Shown in pieces: positions 38,546 through 50,210 of a DNA stretch of 64,000 nt. The notes beneath the pieces are model-generated. The model saw only the letters and a list, made by a program, of their open reading frames with translations. It did not search any database and was not told where the DNA came from. Each line of letters begins with the position of its first letter. The stretch's first letter is position 1. The stretch is from Sternotherus odoratus (Eukaryota; Chordata; Testudines; Kinosternidae): contig JAVMKO010000021.1 in NCBI GenBank assembly GCA_032164245.1, positions 13,894,285 to 13,958,284 on the forward strand, read 5' to 3'. The translations under genes and the position numbers were made by a program.

Positions 38546-39796
38546 AGTCACAAGGGGTCACAGACCCAGGAAAAAAGACACAAATTGAGCAGGTCACTGA
38601 TGGGCGCACTATAAGCACTTGTCTTAACAAAACTGCTGCTCCCAGATTATGATAGCCCCCCTTCCCCTCCCCCCCACTATTTTCAGACCACTGGTCCCAG
38701 AATGCCATGGGGCATTGTTCTAGGAAACTTGGTTATATGAATTAGTCTGCAGAGTAAACTCACGTGAATCCCCCTTGTCAGAAAACAGTCATCTTTTAAA
38801 AAGTCAAACACAAAATGTCAGCTTGTTCTCACTTGCATCCTCCCTGCTGCCCCGGCTGCTTGTCCACTGGTCACGGGACTGGCGGGTCATTGAGGCACAG
38901 CTGCACTGTAGCCACGTCAGGTTTAATTGCATGCAAAGACAAGGCTCAAGGCATTGGAAATCTGCACTGGGCAGCGCCCGAGTGCTCTCATGCCTGCGCT
39001 TTGTCGAGGGATATTAGTGACACGCAAGCCCAGGGCTGAAGTCCTGCTCATGCAGAGGCCAGCAAAGCCCCAGGCCTGATACCAAAGGGATGTGATGATT
39101 TCATCCACAAAATCCTTTGGCAAGGAGACAAGACAGGCACCAGAGTTACAGGGTCAGGAGCGGGGTATTTCAGATGCGGACATGGGCCAAAGTGACGTGG
39201 GATCCTGCAGGCCAGAGAGAGGCTGCTCAATACAGACGGTTCACCAACGAAAGCCGTCTATCAAAGTGACAGGCAACTTCACCCACCTCATCTATGGGCC
39301 GGGAATCTGGGCCTGTTCCTCTCCAATGAGGACCTAGCAGTCCTGCTACACAATCCTGGAGGAGGACGAGCCCTGGTGTCCTGGGCCTTCCTCTAGAGCC
39401 CAGTTTGCTTCTGGATCTAAGATTCTGGTCCTAAGTGTCAGAGCCCCCTGTGGTTTATCTACTAACAGTTATACTGTGCCCATCTCCATGATGGAGGAGT
39501 CCAGACTACTTCAGACAGCACCTCTCCATCTGGGACCCTCCCAGATAAGGTCACTCACCAAGGAAGCAGACACTAAAAATGCTAAGGGACATTTTGGGGC
39601 ATTCGTAGTTCTATGGAGCAGCTTCCATTTAGTTGGCAAGCCTGGGATCTCTGTCACATCAGTGGGAGTTCGATGCCGCTTTTAGACATACATTCGCTCA
39701 AGGGCATTTCTCAGACACAATGTTATTCCCATCTGGCAGGTTTCCGAGGGCATCCTGCTCAGTAGTCCCTACATGTGCAAGACCAAAAGAAAAAAC
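38546..39796. other. Intergenic, nothing recognised
   Basis: No exon, RNA gene or repeat family recognised in this stretch. Confidence 0.35.
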
Positions 39797-39955
39797 AATG
39801 AGGAGTCCTTGTGGCACCTTGGAGACTAATGCACTGAAAGTGGGTTCTAGCCCAGGAAAGCGTATGCCCAAAGAAATGTGTTAGTCTCTAAGGTGCCCCA
39901 AGGACTCCTGGTTGTTTTTGCTGATACAGGCTAATGTGGCTACTCTACCAAAAGA
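39797..39955. repeat. Foldback repeat family copy
   Basis: The left arm 'aggagtccttgtggcacctt' plus 'ggagactaa' is mirrored by 'ttagtctctaaggtgcccca' plus 'aggactcct'. The centre keeps 'gaaagtgggttctagccc' and the right flank 'gctgatacaggctaatgtgg'. Same architecture as the 12,501 copy. Confidence 0.8.
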
Positions 39956-41684
39956 GAGAACCATGAGTAGTGCTTAGTGACGCAGCAATGGGGAAAGCAA
40001 GAGGCAGAGGAGAGGGAAATGCACTGAAAGTCAAATGACCCTTAGCAAATCCCCCAGGTTTCAAGCAAAACTGTACAGAGCTTGCATCACATTATAAGCT
40101 CACTGCAGAGTCGGTACCCAGTGTTACATATATGAAATACAAACTAGCTGATAAAAATCAGCTGCTTCTATAAACGCTTTGTGGCTATTTAATTTTAGTA
40201 ACTGGTTTATTACTTTGTGCTTTTCCTGCAAATGAAAAGTAACTATTTTCACATGAAATCCGAGGGGGGCAGCACTGAAAATCAAAGTGTGGACTTTGTA
40301 CTCTATTTTAACAGGGTAGTTCCAGTTGCTAATCTTGCTTTATTGCATTCCTGAAAGACAGAGCTCTGCCCAGCGCACTTTTTAAAGGAACAAGTAAAGG
40401 AGCTCAGCTTCACTTCTGTCTAGTTGTATTTATTCAGGGTGAATTAGTCACACGGGCTGTGATGCTCCTATGGAGTCTAGAACTCTGACCCCTCAGAACA
40501 TGTCCTCAAGAGCAGCAGAATGTGGCATTAGGAGCAGCACCTTTAAGGGCTGAGCTCCCCAGACAGAGAGGCTGGGTGGGGCTCTGGGAAGTTGATTATT
40601 GTTCTGCCCAACTAGTTGGAACCAGGTACAGAATAAAGGAGAACTCTCGGAAGCACCTTGGACACTGAACACCAAACAGGAGAGTCCTCATTGCCCGGCA
40701 GGAGGAACAGAACTTCTGTTCTTGAGACCCAGGACAGGTCTCCGATTCTGCAGTGATGAGATCAGACAGATGGGCCAGCCAACTATTCATCTGGTTTAAA
40801 CTGGACAGTCCTCTTTTGGGGAAGCCTGTCCCCATCCCATACTGAGACAGAACCAAATGTGGCTTTGTCTGCTATTGCATGGGGGATGCCATTTTGAAGA
40901 GTGTGCTGCCCTGGTAGCATGCTCTTCAAAATGGCTTCAGTGCAGTGTCAGCCCTCAGGAAGGATCAGGACCGAACTGGCCCATGCCGACCTGTGGGCTA
41001 CACCTGGGAGCAATCGGGCGCTCCAGGTGGTGCCTGTTAGCTAATTAGAAATATAGCGGATGAGTTCGGAAGAGACTGCTAGAGCAGAACAAGAGGGCAT
41101 GGCCCAGGGGAGGGAGAGGCTCTCTTTGGAGAAGCCCTGCAGCTCTTGCAGGCTGGAGGAACCTGTAGAAGATGGACTGAGTGGGGGACAAGCCCGAATG
41201 AGGGCTAAGCATTGACAGGAAGAGCCCCAAGAGAACCGTCTGGAGGGGGGAGCGAGTAGGGTGCTCCTGTCAATAAACTCTATGAAGAGCGCAGGTACCC
41301 CAGGGGCCTGCAGTTTGAGCCTGGCCTGTGGGAAGGGAGTAGGAGGGTGAAGGGGGTGTTGAGAGGGAGCAAATAAAGAGTGAAGCCCAGTGTGGACAGG
41401 CCAGGGCAGCCGAGGCTGGTGCTGCGGATGATTTTCCGAGATGAGAAGAATAAGACTGGTGAGGGGAAGCTGAGGCCTGGGACCATTCCTTTCTGTCAGT
41501 TTATTGGTTATTAATGAAGAACGCTCCTCCCTCTCCCCCCCCAAAAGTTTTTAATTAAAGTTTGCCTCAAGACTGAGGTATATAGCCAGAGGGGAAACTG
41601 AGGCACAGCCTGGCGACTGGGCGTGTGACAGCATGTAATGGGACATTCCAGAGGAAGAGTTGTGAAAAAACAAGACTTTGGCCT
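39956..41684. other. Intergenic; a 19-bp-stem hairpin and possible LTR-like sequence
   Basis: A hairpin with 19-bp arms lies at 40,889-40,934. The stretch 41,050-41,640 ends '...gactgggcgtgtgaca' and contains AATAAA motifs at about 41,272 and 41,373, which is LTR-like, but no matching start or target duplication was found. No exon supported. Confidence 0.3.
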
Positions 41685-41900
41685 GGTTTACACTTAAGAG
41701 TCAGATCAACCTAGCTCAGCGCTGTGAACAATTTTGTAATATAGTTAGGATCACCTGACCCACACTGCTAGGTCAAAGGAGTTCTGCTGACCTCGCTACG
41801 ACAGCGGAGCCCCTTCCATCACTGCAGCAAGTGTCGACACAACAGCAGCCTGGCTACGGTGGTGCTTGTTGTACAGACATACCCACTGAAATGCGACGCT
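41685..41900. repeat. Possible MITE-like repeat
   Basis: Begins 'cctggtttacacttaagagt', a phrase shared by a common turtle short DNA element that starts with 'tacactt' and ends with its inverse. Here the inverse end is decayed near 'gttgtacagacatacccac'. Low confidence. Confidence 0.3.
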
Positions 41901-44900
41901 CATTGTCCCCAGAGTGTGCTCCAGGTCATGGGATCTGTCTGGTGCTCCGAGGGACGCTGCCTGATTAACTATTTTCAGGTGCAGCTAAGACTCTGTCCAA
42001 AGGACCATTCCCAGTCCCCCTCCCACACTCTTCAAAAGCAGAACTGCGTGTTGAGAAATGTGCATCATTTCTGTAGAAACCATTTTCTCCTCCACAATGC
42101 AAACTAGTGCTGTCCTGAATTCACAGCTTCAGTGTGGGAAGCCCCCTGCCCTGCAGAGATCCTCTGATGGATCCCAGCTTAAAAGGAATTAACACATGTG
42201 AGGAAAGACATACTTGTTAACAGCTGGGGATCTTGGCAGGCTGTCTGAGCTGTAGGGTACAGTTCCCGAAATCCATCTCAGCCCACAGTTGTGTTCAATT
42301 AAAGTACTCTGATGTGAAGATGTGTCTGGGCCTTGGCCTTCCCAGAGAACTGCAGAGAAATGCCCTCAAAGGAATGGCGTGTCAGCTGTGAGCGTTACAG
42401 CACAATGAAATAATCACCTCCAAAATGCAGGCGCACCGCAGCATCACCCCATTTGGAGTCGGGGGGGTCACACCACTTCTGACCCCCAGGATCTCAAAAG
42501 CAGAGCAGCGTGGCCAGCCCTGCTTCACTGATTCTTAGTTAACTCAATCCAGAAGAACAGCTCCTCAGAACTCACGACAATAACGCAAAAATCATTCGAC
42601 TAAAAATAAAATCGGTTGGGTTTGATTTGTTTACCTTCTGGCTTCTGAGCCACCGGGTTACATTCGGGTCATGTTTTCAGGCATTTCTCCATAACCAGGA
42701 GAGCTAGAAGTTTAAATGAAGGCTCTCTGTATAAAGTTCTGCATAACGGGCGGACATCTCTCGGTGTGTGGATAGTTCAGAATACTTTCTGACGACTACG
42801 GAACATTGTCCGTCACTTTAGAGCTTCGATAAAGTTCTTGTGGTTATGTATTGAAAATGACTCCCTGACAGGGCCGGCTCTACCTTTTTTGCCGCCGCAA
42901 GCAACAAAAAAAAAGCCGCCCAAACTGCCGAAGCAAAACAAGACAAAGAAAGAACTTGCAAGGCTGCTACTGCCCAAGCAGGACTGAAGGCTGCTCCCGT
43001 GCCGGTCGCCATGTGACCTCCCTCAGTCCAGCTCAGAGGGACGCAGGGTGCTGCGTGCCCAATCGATACCCCGGCTCTTTCTGGGTACAAACACCTTCTG
43101 GTTATGTGAGCGATGCATTGAACACCTTTGCCTTCACTCTTAATCACACATACTGCAGGGCTGGGGACCAGTCATATGTCGCCTGTACAGGGGCACTGCT
43201 CCCTAGCTAGACACCCCCGCTAGAGTCCCTATGACTGCTGAGAGAACATGTATCCTGCATGTGTGCCCAAGGGGTGCCCTGGTATCTAATGTGGGCTCTA
43301 TATTAGCAGGGAAGAGACCAGGTGGGGCAGACTCAGGACACAGCAAAGGCAGGGAGGCAGCTCTTTTCATCGTCCATTCCAATTAAAAGTGTAGATAAAA
43401 TACAAATTATGCTCCCCTCCCTAGGCAGGTCTAGCAGTGCCCTCATGTGGCCAAATGACTCCTTGGCCTTGTGAATCATTTTGTTGGAAAAGCAAAGCAC
43501 AGAGGCATTTCTCGCTCTCCCTTTAAGCAGTTACAATTCCTGCTAACTTCACAGTGTCTGGGGGCAGGAAACAAGGAGCTACGTCTCTCACCGAGTACGT
43601 CTTTAAAGTGAAATCCATCTGGTGTCAGCCTATGCCCAGAGACTGGGCTAGTTTGGGTCACTGCTGAGTTCCCCAGGCCAGAAGACAGGTGCCTGTCCTA
43701 AGTGATATGTTTACAGTTTGTCAGCAGCTACGATACCAGTGAACGGGAGGTTTAGCTAGTGACTGACAGGCTCACGGTGGCGGGCAGAGGTTTGCTGCAG
43801 AGCAGAGAGCCCTTGGATTGGAATTCACTCCCCCAGCACCTGATGAGGCTCATCTCTTCGCTCAGTCAGGCAGCGATTGGAGGTGGATTGGGATTAAGAT
43901 TAAGGTTTAATAGTTCCGAGTCTGTTCTGCCCTCTGAGTGTCTTGGCACCAGTAAGTGGTGAGGACCAAGCATTCGCTTTTTGGGGAGCACATCGCCTTC
44001 TTCCTACATCTCTCAGCAATGCTTTCAGTGGTGCTGACAGCACCCACCCTTGTTCTCTAGGCTGCACAGAGAACAAGTCTCTCAGGAGCCAGTGCCATGT
44101 GCTTTTAGAAAGGTGCAGGATTAAGTCTTCTATTCCCTATTCAGCATATGCTGCCTCAGCCCCAGCAGACAGCACCTGCCCCATGCAAAAGTGTGAGGTA
44201 CTTTTAGCATGGAAGACATTGGTCTACATACTGCTTTCAAAATTTCCATCACATCAAACCGCCCCCCCTCCCCCCCAGGAAAAGGGAGAGCTATACAGAA
44301 AAGGGCAGCACTTTGCTATCAGCACCTTCCCGGTGAGGACTAGAGGGGTTGTAAGCAATGCCACAATGGTCAACTTGCTCCCTTTTATATAGTGCAAAGC
44401 CCTTCCTGTTCCTGGCACCATCCCCTGCAAAACTACTTGATTAGCAGAAGAAAAGAACTGCAATACTGCAAGAACTGCAAGTTCTCCTTGCGGAGGAAGA
44501 TAGAAATAGGTTACACTTTTCACAATAGGAAGCTTGACCATTTTACTTTCACCATTGGTGCGCACAGCACGGACAAGCCCTCACCCTTCATTTCTAGGTC
44601 AAAGCTCAAGTCCATCTGTAGGGCTTAAGTGAAAGGACTTGTGTTCTCAGTAAAGACAACATTTCAAAACCATCAGCCTACAGCTAAATGGATTTACACT
44701 GCCCACAGCTCCTGCTGACATTGGTGGGAGGCCCAGAAGCACAGCATACCGGATATGCTCTACCCTGTAGAAACCCAACATGCTACATGTAAGGAGCCTC
44801 CACCCCACCAAAGGCAAGTGCTAACATCAGGGGGCACTCGCTCAGAGCAGCAGACAGGAAGCTTGTCTTACAAGCTGCCTGGCTGGGTATAAAGCCAATT

Positions 44901-45300
44901 TGAATTGCTTCTCACTATCTGCCTTGTAACGGAGAAGTATCTTACTTTTAAATATTAATCACTTCACCTCATGGGACAGAGAGCAGCAGTAAAATGCCAG
45001 CCCTTGCTAGAGAAGTGGGCTAGAATTCTTTACTTAAAGTATCTGTTCTACTTGGAGCCAGCAGTTTGAAATCTAGGAAATTCTAAAAATATTAAATGTA
45101 GTTTCCACACCTACTGCAGCACCTGCCAGTATTTCAGCTTCATCATCAATCCCCTTTTGAAAAGGGGTTTTTCTTTGGCCTTGCTAGGTGAAGGCCCCAC
45201 ACGAGTATAAAAGGAAACGATGAAACTGAACAGACACATTGCTGCTTTTGTGCATTTCTCAGCAATCAGAAGTTTCTCTTTAGACTTCATGCTATGGCAA
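41901..45300. other. Intergenic; second CAGGGCYGGCTCTA element at 42,869, no gene
   Basis: A member of the CAGGGCYGGCTCTA family starts at 42,869 and runs for roughly 90 bp. The open frames at 43.9-44.6 kb on both strands show no recognisable protein and have no convincing splice sites. Confidence 0.35.
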
Positions 45301-45301
45301 G

Positions 45302-45405
45302 CATAGAATCTCAGAGTTGGAAGGGACCTCAGGAGGTCATCTAGTCCAACCCCCCTAATCAAATCAGGACCACTCCCTAAATGGCCCCCTCAAGGACTGT
45401 CTTTA
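45302..45405 (-). mobile_element. CR1 LINE 3' end, antisense
   Basis: The plus strand reads 'catagaatctcagagttgga', 'agggacctcaggaggtcatc' and 'tagtccaacccccctaatc', the inverse of the classical CR1 tail. It lies just beyond the AIRIM 3' end. Confidence 0.9.
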
Positions 45406-45521
45406 GTGTTACATGGAATGACAGTAGGTATGTATCACAGAAGGAATATTTTTAAGTGGAGATTTTTGCTCTAACCTGGGGTAGAACTGCAGTGTGCCAT
45501 TAACCACAAATACACAGAGTT

Positions 45522-45527
45522 TTTATT
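45522..45527 (-). terminator. AIRIM: Polyadenylation signal AATAAA, presumed AIRIM 3' end
   Basis: On the minus strand an AATAAA hexamer lies 394 bases past the AIRIM stop codon. It is a canonical hexamer found downstream of the stop on this strand, so the 3'UTR is taken to end just past it (about 45,500). Confidence 0.5.
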
Positions 45528-45920
45528 AAAAAAATAGATTTCCTTTAGCATACAAAGCCCATGAGTGCTGCTGCTGGCAGCTCTCCCTGAGCTACAGAAG
45601 GAAGTCCACATCTGTTATTTTCCCCTGGTCTTCAGTTTAGGAGCCCAGCCACTGTTTCAGCTGCCACATCAAGTTCACTTGTATAAGGCCAGGAAGCAGC
45701 AGGGCCACTCACATTGGGTGTCAGGCTTGTTTGACTTTAACAGACCACTTAGCTCCTAGCAGAGAGCACGCGAAACCCCTGCATTGGGCTAGTTCATTCA
45801 GCAAATCCAGCTTCTTCATGGGTATCCTGAACAAGGTATTGTCGTGGGCACCCAAAACTAATCCTTCCACACAAATCCTCTGGTGTTTTCTCTCTGCAAA
45901 CCACTTAGTAACCGAGTGCC

Positions 45921-48522
45921 TCACAGAGTCTCCATAAAGGAGACCTTCAGAAGAGTGTCTAAGTTGGGAGGAAGAAAAGAAGCCATTAATGTTGCACTAG
46001 GAGTTATTTTTGTCATCATTCACACACACATACAGAACTTCCCTGCTTATTACCAAGGACCAATGGGGAATAACCCACCAATAATACAATATCTTAGGAG
46101 GATGGTAAATGGGATACTAAACTTTTTGCCTCTATTCAAAGATCCCGGTTCCAGTCAAGTCCAGGTGTGCAGTGACTTCAAGTTGTTACCATATAGTGAT
46201 TTTTCAGTGGGTCTCAGTCCCGTTCCCAGAGGACAAGTGTCCATATAACCAATACTATCCCACAATGCTAGCACTAACTGATAGACATTGTTGTGGCTGC
46301 ATGGGCTAATAGGACTGGAAGGGACCTCGAGAGGTCATCTATTCCAGTCCCCTGCACTCATGGCAGGACTAAGTATTATCTAGATCATCTCTGACATATG
46401 TTTGTACAACCTGCTCTTAAAAATCTCCAATGATGGAGATTCCACAACCTCCCTAGGCAGTTTATTCCAGTTAAGAAGTTTTTCCTAATGTACAACCTAA
46501 ACCTCCCTTGCTGCAATTTAAGCCCACTGCTTCTTGTCCAATACAGTACAGGTTTGGGTGATAAACTGTGGCCCTGTCTCCAATGCAATCATGCCAGCCC
46601 CTTTCAGTAGCACTAAGCTTACATTAAGATGTCTAAGAATTGTTATGAAAATACCTTGAACCATGTTTCGGCTATCGTGCTCCAAAATCCTCTCCCAGGA
46701 CTGCGGCAGGGTTTGCATGTCTGGCAAATTCTCATATCTGATTTGGAGGAGGAGTAGTTTACTCTCCAGGTATCTTTCTGGAAGGTAAGGATTGAAATGT
46801 GGGGCCAGTGGGGGGGAAGGAAACACAAGCAAGCTGACTTCTTAGGATGTTATGAGCTCATAATAGAGAATGGGCCCCACTGTAGCCCTGCAGTCCAACT
46901 CCCCCTCCCACCAGAACATGCTGAGAGAGCTCGATTTGTTGTTCCTTGTCAAAACACACTAATGATGGTCACCCCAAGTATCTATGCTTCTTTGCCACTA
47001 TGGACTGTATTTTCTAAATTCTTTAAGAAATTCATTTATTAAAAATGTCCCCAATTCATCTCATTTCCCTTTGCCAAAGAGGAGGGCCAGAAGACTGACT
47101 CTTGAAGGGAGCAATCTGCCAGAGCTGTCCACCAAGATCCTTGGTGAGGTTTTATTGTGGCCTTACTGATCACCAGTTGATGATAACTCACAAATAAGGA
47201 AAGGCAAATCCAGTCCTGTTGGCATGAATCAAGACAACAACCTCCTTGACCTGTTTGAGCAACTAACTTTTAGCTCTTCTAGCGAAGGATACGCACGTCG
47301 GTAATATCTCTCAATATCGTGCAGCCATTCCAACATGTCAGCCAGCGAGGGGATAACAGCAGTACGCTGCACAGAAGCCTCAAAACCTAGCACATCCGCA
47401 TGCTGCTCATAGAATTGGAAAACAGTGCCCACCTGGCCACTAACTGCATCCCGCACTTTCTGCAAGTCAGCTCTGGGAAAACAGAGAGTAATACTTCAGA
47501 CTGTGTTTTCCAGAGGATGGCCTCGTTGACTTTGTACCCCCAAATGAATTACATGGACAAGTCCCAGTACGTACTTTAAAATAAAAAGTGCTTCACCCTG
47601 CAGTGAGAGTTTGGTGAGTTCAGCAATATGCAGTGCATGTACCCTGAACTGGAACTAGGGAATTCATGTGAGGAAAAGGCAAATCTATGGACTTTATAAC
47701 TGATCATAGCGAGCATGTTGCTGAAAGGGTGATCAAACTCATAATTTAAAGAGACACTGTAACTTAAAATCCAGGGAGTACCATTAACTCCTCTAAACTA
47801 TTAAGTAGTATAACTATTACACATGGCTGAGACGCCTGATAATTCTTGTGATTTTACAATTATATATTTCGCCCTTTTTTAAATGCTCATCCCACACACT
47901 TTCAATATTCAGTGAAAAAGTGACACAAAATGAAAATAACTCAATGGGGCCAAACTGATTAACACCAGTTGAAAATCTGGCCCGCTATGTAAAGTCAAAG
48001 TAAACAAATTGAAAGGCAGGGGACAATTTTTCTTTTGCTCATCGCTGTCGGTTGTTATGATTTTACATATCGTCAGGACAAGAGGTACATTTCCAGGCAG
48101 AAATGTGCTGGTTAGGTTGACATTATCACCTCTCCTTCAGATATGAATTCTGCAAACAGGCCAGAAGGGGAATCCCACCTCTCTCAGCACGTTCACCCGG
48201 CCTTTCATAATGCTCACAACTTTCAAGGTCTTGACACAACAGCCTCTTACACTTTGCCCCCCAGTTCTTCCAGCAGGGTCTCTGCTGCACAGCGTTGCTT
48301 ATACTTTAACTGCTCTTCCAGACCTGGGAATCCTCGCAATGGTGTATGTGCAAATGTGACCTTCTGGCAGGCCTGCATCTGCTCCGCCAGATTGCTGAGA
48401 GAGCTCAGGAGAGGCTTACAGTCTGTCAGCGCCCTCTGCCAAGCCTCTTGCTGCTGCTGTATGGCCTGGAAGCACTTTTGCAGGGACTGATGAAGGACCA
48501 GGATAGCTGGGCTCTCCGACAT
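45921..48522 (-). CDS. AIRIM: AIRIM (C1orf109) homologue, complete, four coding exons, 202 aa
   Basis: Coding exons on the minus strand: 48,522-48,251, 47,472-47,297, 46,777-46,655 and 45,958-45,921 (609 bases with TGA). All junctions are GT...AG and in phase (donors GTAAGA, GTGCGT, GTATTT; acceptors TTTCCCAG, CCTTCCAG, CCAACTTAG). The translation follows human C1orf109 almost end to end: CQPLLSSLSNLAEQ-type segment near residue 35, VFQFYEQHAD near 110, SLADMLEWLHDIERYY near 132, and a short last exon giving a VQDTLLKVSF end where human has VQDILLNVSF. Human length is 203. In human cells AIRIM joins the SPATA5-SPATA5L1-CINP (55LCC) ATPase complex in 60S ribosome maturation and chromatin protein handling. 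An acceptor at 48,539 shows a further 5' non-coding exon. Intron 3 holds a CR1 copy. Identity was judged from memory of the human protein. Confidence 0.93.
46300..46540 (-). mobile_element. CR1 LINE 3' fragment in AIRIM intron 3
   Basis: The plus strand shows 'ggactggaagggacctcgag', 'aggtcatctattccagtccc', 'tccaatgatggagattccac' and 'aatttaagcccactgcttct', the inverse of a CR1 3' region. The element lies in the same (minus) orientation as AIRIM. It would provide a stop codon if intron 3 were retained. Confidence 0.9.
47482..48250 (-). other. AIRIM: AIRIM intron 1
   Basis: An intron of about 780 bases (48,250-47,473) with GTAAGA donor and TTTTCCCAG acceptor. It contains a decayed 'gattaacaccagttgaaaat' palindromic relic at about 47,945-47,990 and nothing else recognised. 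Confidence 0.8.
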
Positions 48523-48716
48523 TCTCTTATAGGCAGACCTAGAAGGAAGAAGATGGGCACCACAGAAACCTGCAATAAGCACACACAGATTCAGAGACCC
48601 TAGGGCTGAAGGTACCCTCTGCCTTCCAGTAAATAGCCACTGTCCACACTCACTATCCCCCTCTACAGACCAGCATCATTGGCTTGGGAGCACAGACCTC
48701 CAGGGGATCAGACAGC

Positions 48717-49028
48717 CAGGGGTGGGCAACCTATGGCAGGGGTGCCGAAGGCGGCACTCAATCTGATTTTCAGTGGCACTCATACTGCCCAAGTCCTGGC
48801 CATTAGTCCGGGGGGCTCTGCATTTTAATTTAATTTTAAATGAAGCTTCTTAAACATTTTAAAAACCTTATTTACTTTGCACACAGCAATAGATTAGTTA
48901 TATATTAAAGACCTATAGAAAGAGACCTTCTAAAAACATTACAATGTATTACTGGAAAGCAAAACTTTACATCAGAGTGAATAACTTGAAGACTCAGCAC
49001 CCCACGTCTGAAAGGTTACCGACCCCTG
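48717..49028. mobile_element. hAT-type short DNA transposon (312 bp)
   Basis: The ends are CAGGGGTGGGCAACCT on the left and AGGTTACCGACCCCTG on the right, an inverted pair with a few mismatches of the widespread hAT type. The flanking 8-mers do not match, so the target duplication has decayed or the edge was rearranged. It sits in the presumed 5'UTR intron of AIRIM. Confidence 0.8.
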
Positions 49029-49078
49029 TCCCTGAACATATTAAGGGGAGAGCCCTGCCAGAGCCAGGGGGAAGCGAG

Positions 49079-49796
49079 GGGGGGTCTCTATGCGGGGCCA
49101 ATGGGGGAAGGGAGCAGGCCCCGAGGGGGTGTCTCCATACCGGGGGGGGGGGGGGGGAGAAGCAGGGGCCTGGAGGGGGCCATATGGGACCCATGGCGGG
49201 GAAGGGAGCAGGGCCCGGGGGGGGGGGGGGAGGTCTCCGTGCGGGACGCATGGGGGGAGGGGAACGGGACCCGGGGGGAGCAGGGCCCGGGGGGGTGTCT
49301 CCGTGCGGGACGCATGGGGGGAGGGGAACGGGACCCGGGGGGAGCAGGGCCCGGGGGGGTGTCTCCGTGCGGGGCCCATGGGGGGAGGGGAACGGGACCC
49401 GGGGGGAGCAGGGCCCGGGGGGGGGGTCTCCGTGCGAGGCCCATGGGGGGAGGGGAAGGGACCCGGGGGGAGCAGGGCCCGGGGGGGGGTCTCCGTGCGA
49501 GGCCCATGGGGGGAGGGGAACGGGACCCGGGGGGAGCAGGGCCCGGGGGGGGGGGGTCTCCGTGCGGGGCCCATGGGGGGAGGGGAACGGGACCCGGGGG
49601 GAGCAGGGCCCGGGGGGGGGGGTCTCCGTGCGGGGCCCATGGGGGGAGGGGAACGGGACCCGGGGGGAGCAGGGCCCGGGGGGGGGGGTCTCCGTGCGGG
49701 ATGCATGGGGGGAGGGGAACGGGACCCGGGGGGAGCAGGGCCCGGGGGGGGGGTCTCCGTGCGGGGCCCATGGGGGGAGGGGAACGGGACCCGGGA
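49079..49796. repeat. G-rich minisatellite 1, about 65-bp unit, nine good copies
   Basis: Copies beginning GTCTCCGTGCG start at 49,233, 49,297, 49,361, 49,426, 49,489, 49,556, 49,622, 49,688 and 49,753, a spacing of 63-67 bases. Length differences come from the poly(G) stretch at the unit end. Degenerate copies extend back to about 49,079. Each unit holds CATGGGGGGAGGGGAACGGG, ACCCGGGGGGAGCAGGGCCC and a G-run. It lies between the hAT element and the shared promoter, inside the presumed AIRIM 5' intron. Confidence 0.97.
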
Positions 49797-49839
49797 GATC
49801 GGGGCGCTCAGGCTCACCCCAGGGCCTCTCTCCCCCGGA

Positions 49840-50116
49840 CAAGGGCAACCCGGGGAAGGGTCGTTGCCGGCCCCCCTCCGACCGGAAGCGACGCCAACTA
49901 CCCCCGCGGCGGGCGCTCGCGCGAGGCGGAAGTCACCTGACACCCCCCCCCGGGGCGTGCCGGGAACTGTCGTTCTCTGGCGGGCGCCGCTTGCTATTGG
50001 CGGGGCGAGCGCGTGCGCGCTTGGGCGCCGTCCCGCCGCGTCGCTGATTGGTCGGCCGGGTTTGAATGCGCTTTATTGGGGCTCGCGCGCGCGTTGCGGA
50101 GGCCAGGAGCGAGCTG
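49840..50116. promoter_or_regulatory. Shared divergent AIRIM/CDCA8 promoter, CpG-rich
   Basis: A GC- and CpG-rich block between two divergent genes. Visible sites: CCGGAAG (49,882-49,888) and GCGGAAGT (49,926-49,933), ETS-like; a 22-bp ZNF143/THAP11-type motif at 49,955-49,976 with core TGCCGGGAACTGT; ATTGG (inverted CCAAT, NF-Y) at 49,996, 50,047 and 50,075; and TTTGAA at 50,061-50,066, a CHR element. A consensus donor CTG|GTGAGG at 50,116/50,117 on the plus strand would end a CDCA8 non-coding exon. A GGG|GTGAGC donor at 49,818/49,817 on the minus strand would end an AIRIM one. Start sites are inferred. Confidence 0.8.
50061..50066 (+). promoter_or_regulatory. CDCA8: CHR element (TTTGAA) of the CDCA8 promoter
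   Basis: TTTGAA lies 10 bases after one ATTGG box and 9 bases before another, about 50 bases upstream of the inferred exon-1 donor. CHR elements with nearby CCAAT boxes bind the DREAM/MuvB complex and restrict expression to G2/M, which fits a chromosomal passenger gene. Function here is inferred from position and sequence. Confidence 0.65.
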
Positions 50117-50210
50117 GTGAGGGGGGGCCCGCTCGGGGGAAAGGGGGGGGGACTTCGGGGGGAGGGGTGCCGGGGGGGGGAGGAGGAGAGGGGGGCTGTT
50201 TGGGCGGGAG

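Noticed and set aside
41041..41544. 167-residue minus-strand open frame
   Set aside because: The sequence is low-complexity Pro/Ser/Leu, lies in probable LTR-like DNA, and has no splice sites or known motifs.
1..45000. RSPO1 exons expected from human synteny
   Set aside because: I looked for cysteine-rich furin-like and thrombospondin segments on the minus strand and saw none. RSPO1 probably lies left of the window.
45721..45924. Minus-strand frame with a convincing-looking protein ending KWSVKVKQA
   Set aside because: The AIRIM last exon (45,958-45,921) is read in another frame and matches the human C-terminus, so this frame lies in the AIRIM 3'UTR.
46518..46832. Unspliced extension of AIRIM exon 3 as the true C-terminus
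   Set aside because: Splicing from 46,655 to 45,958 restores a VQDTLLKVSF end close to human and gives 202 residues, against 203 in human. The extension instead runs into a CR1.
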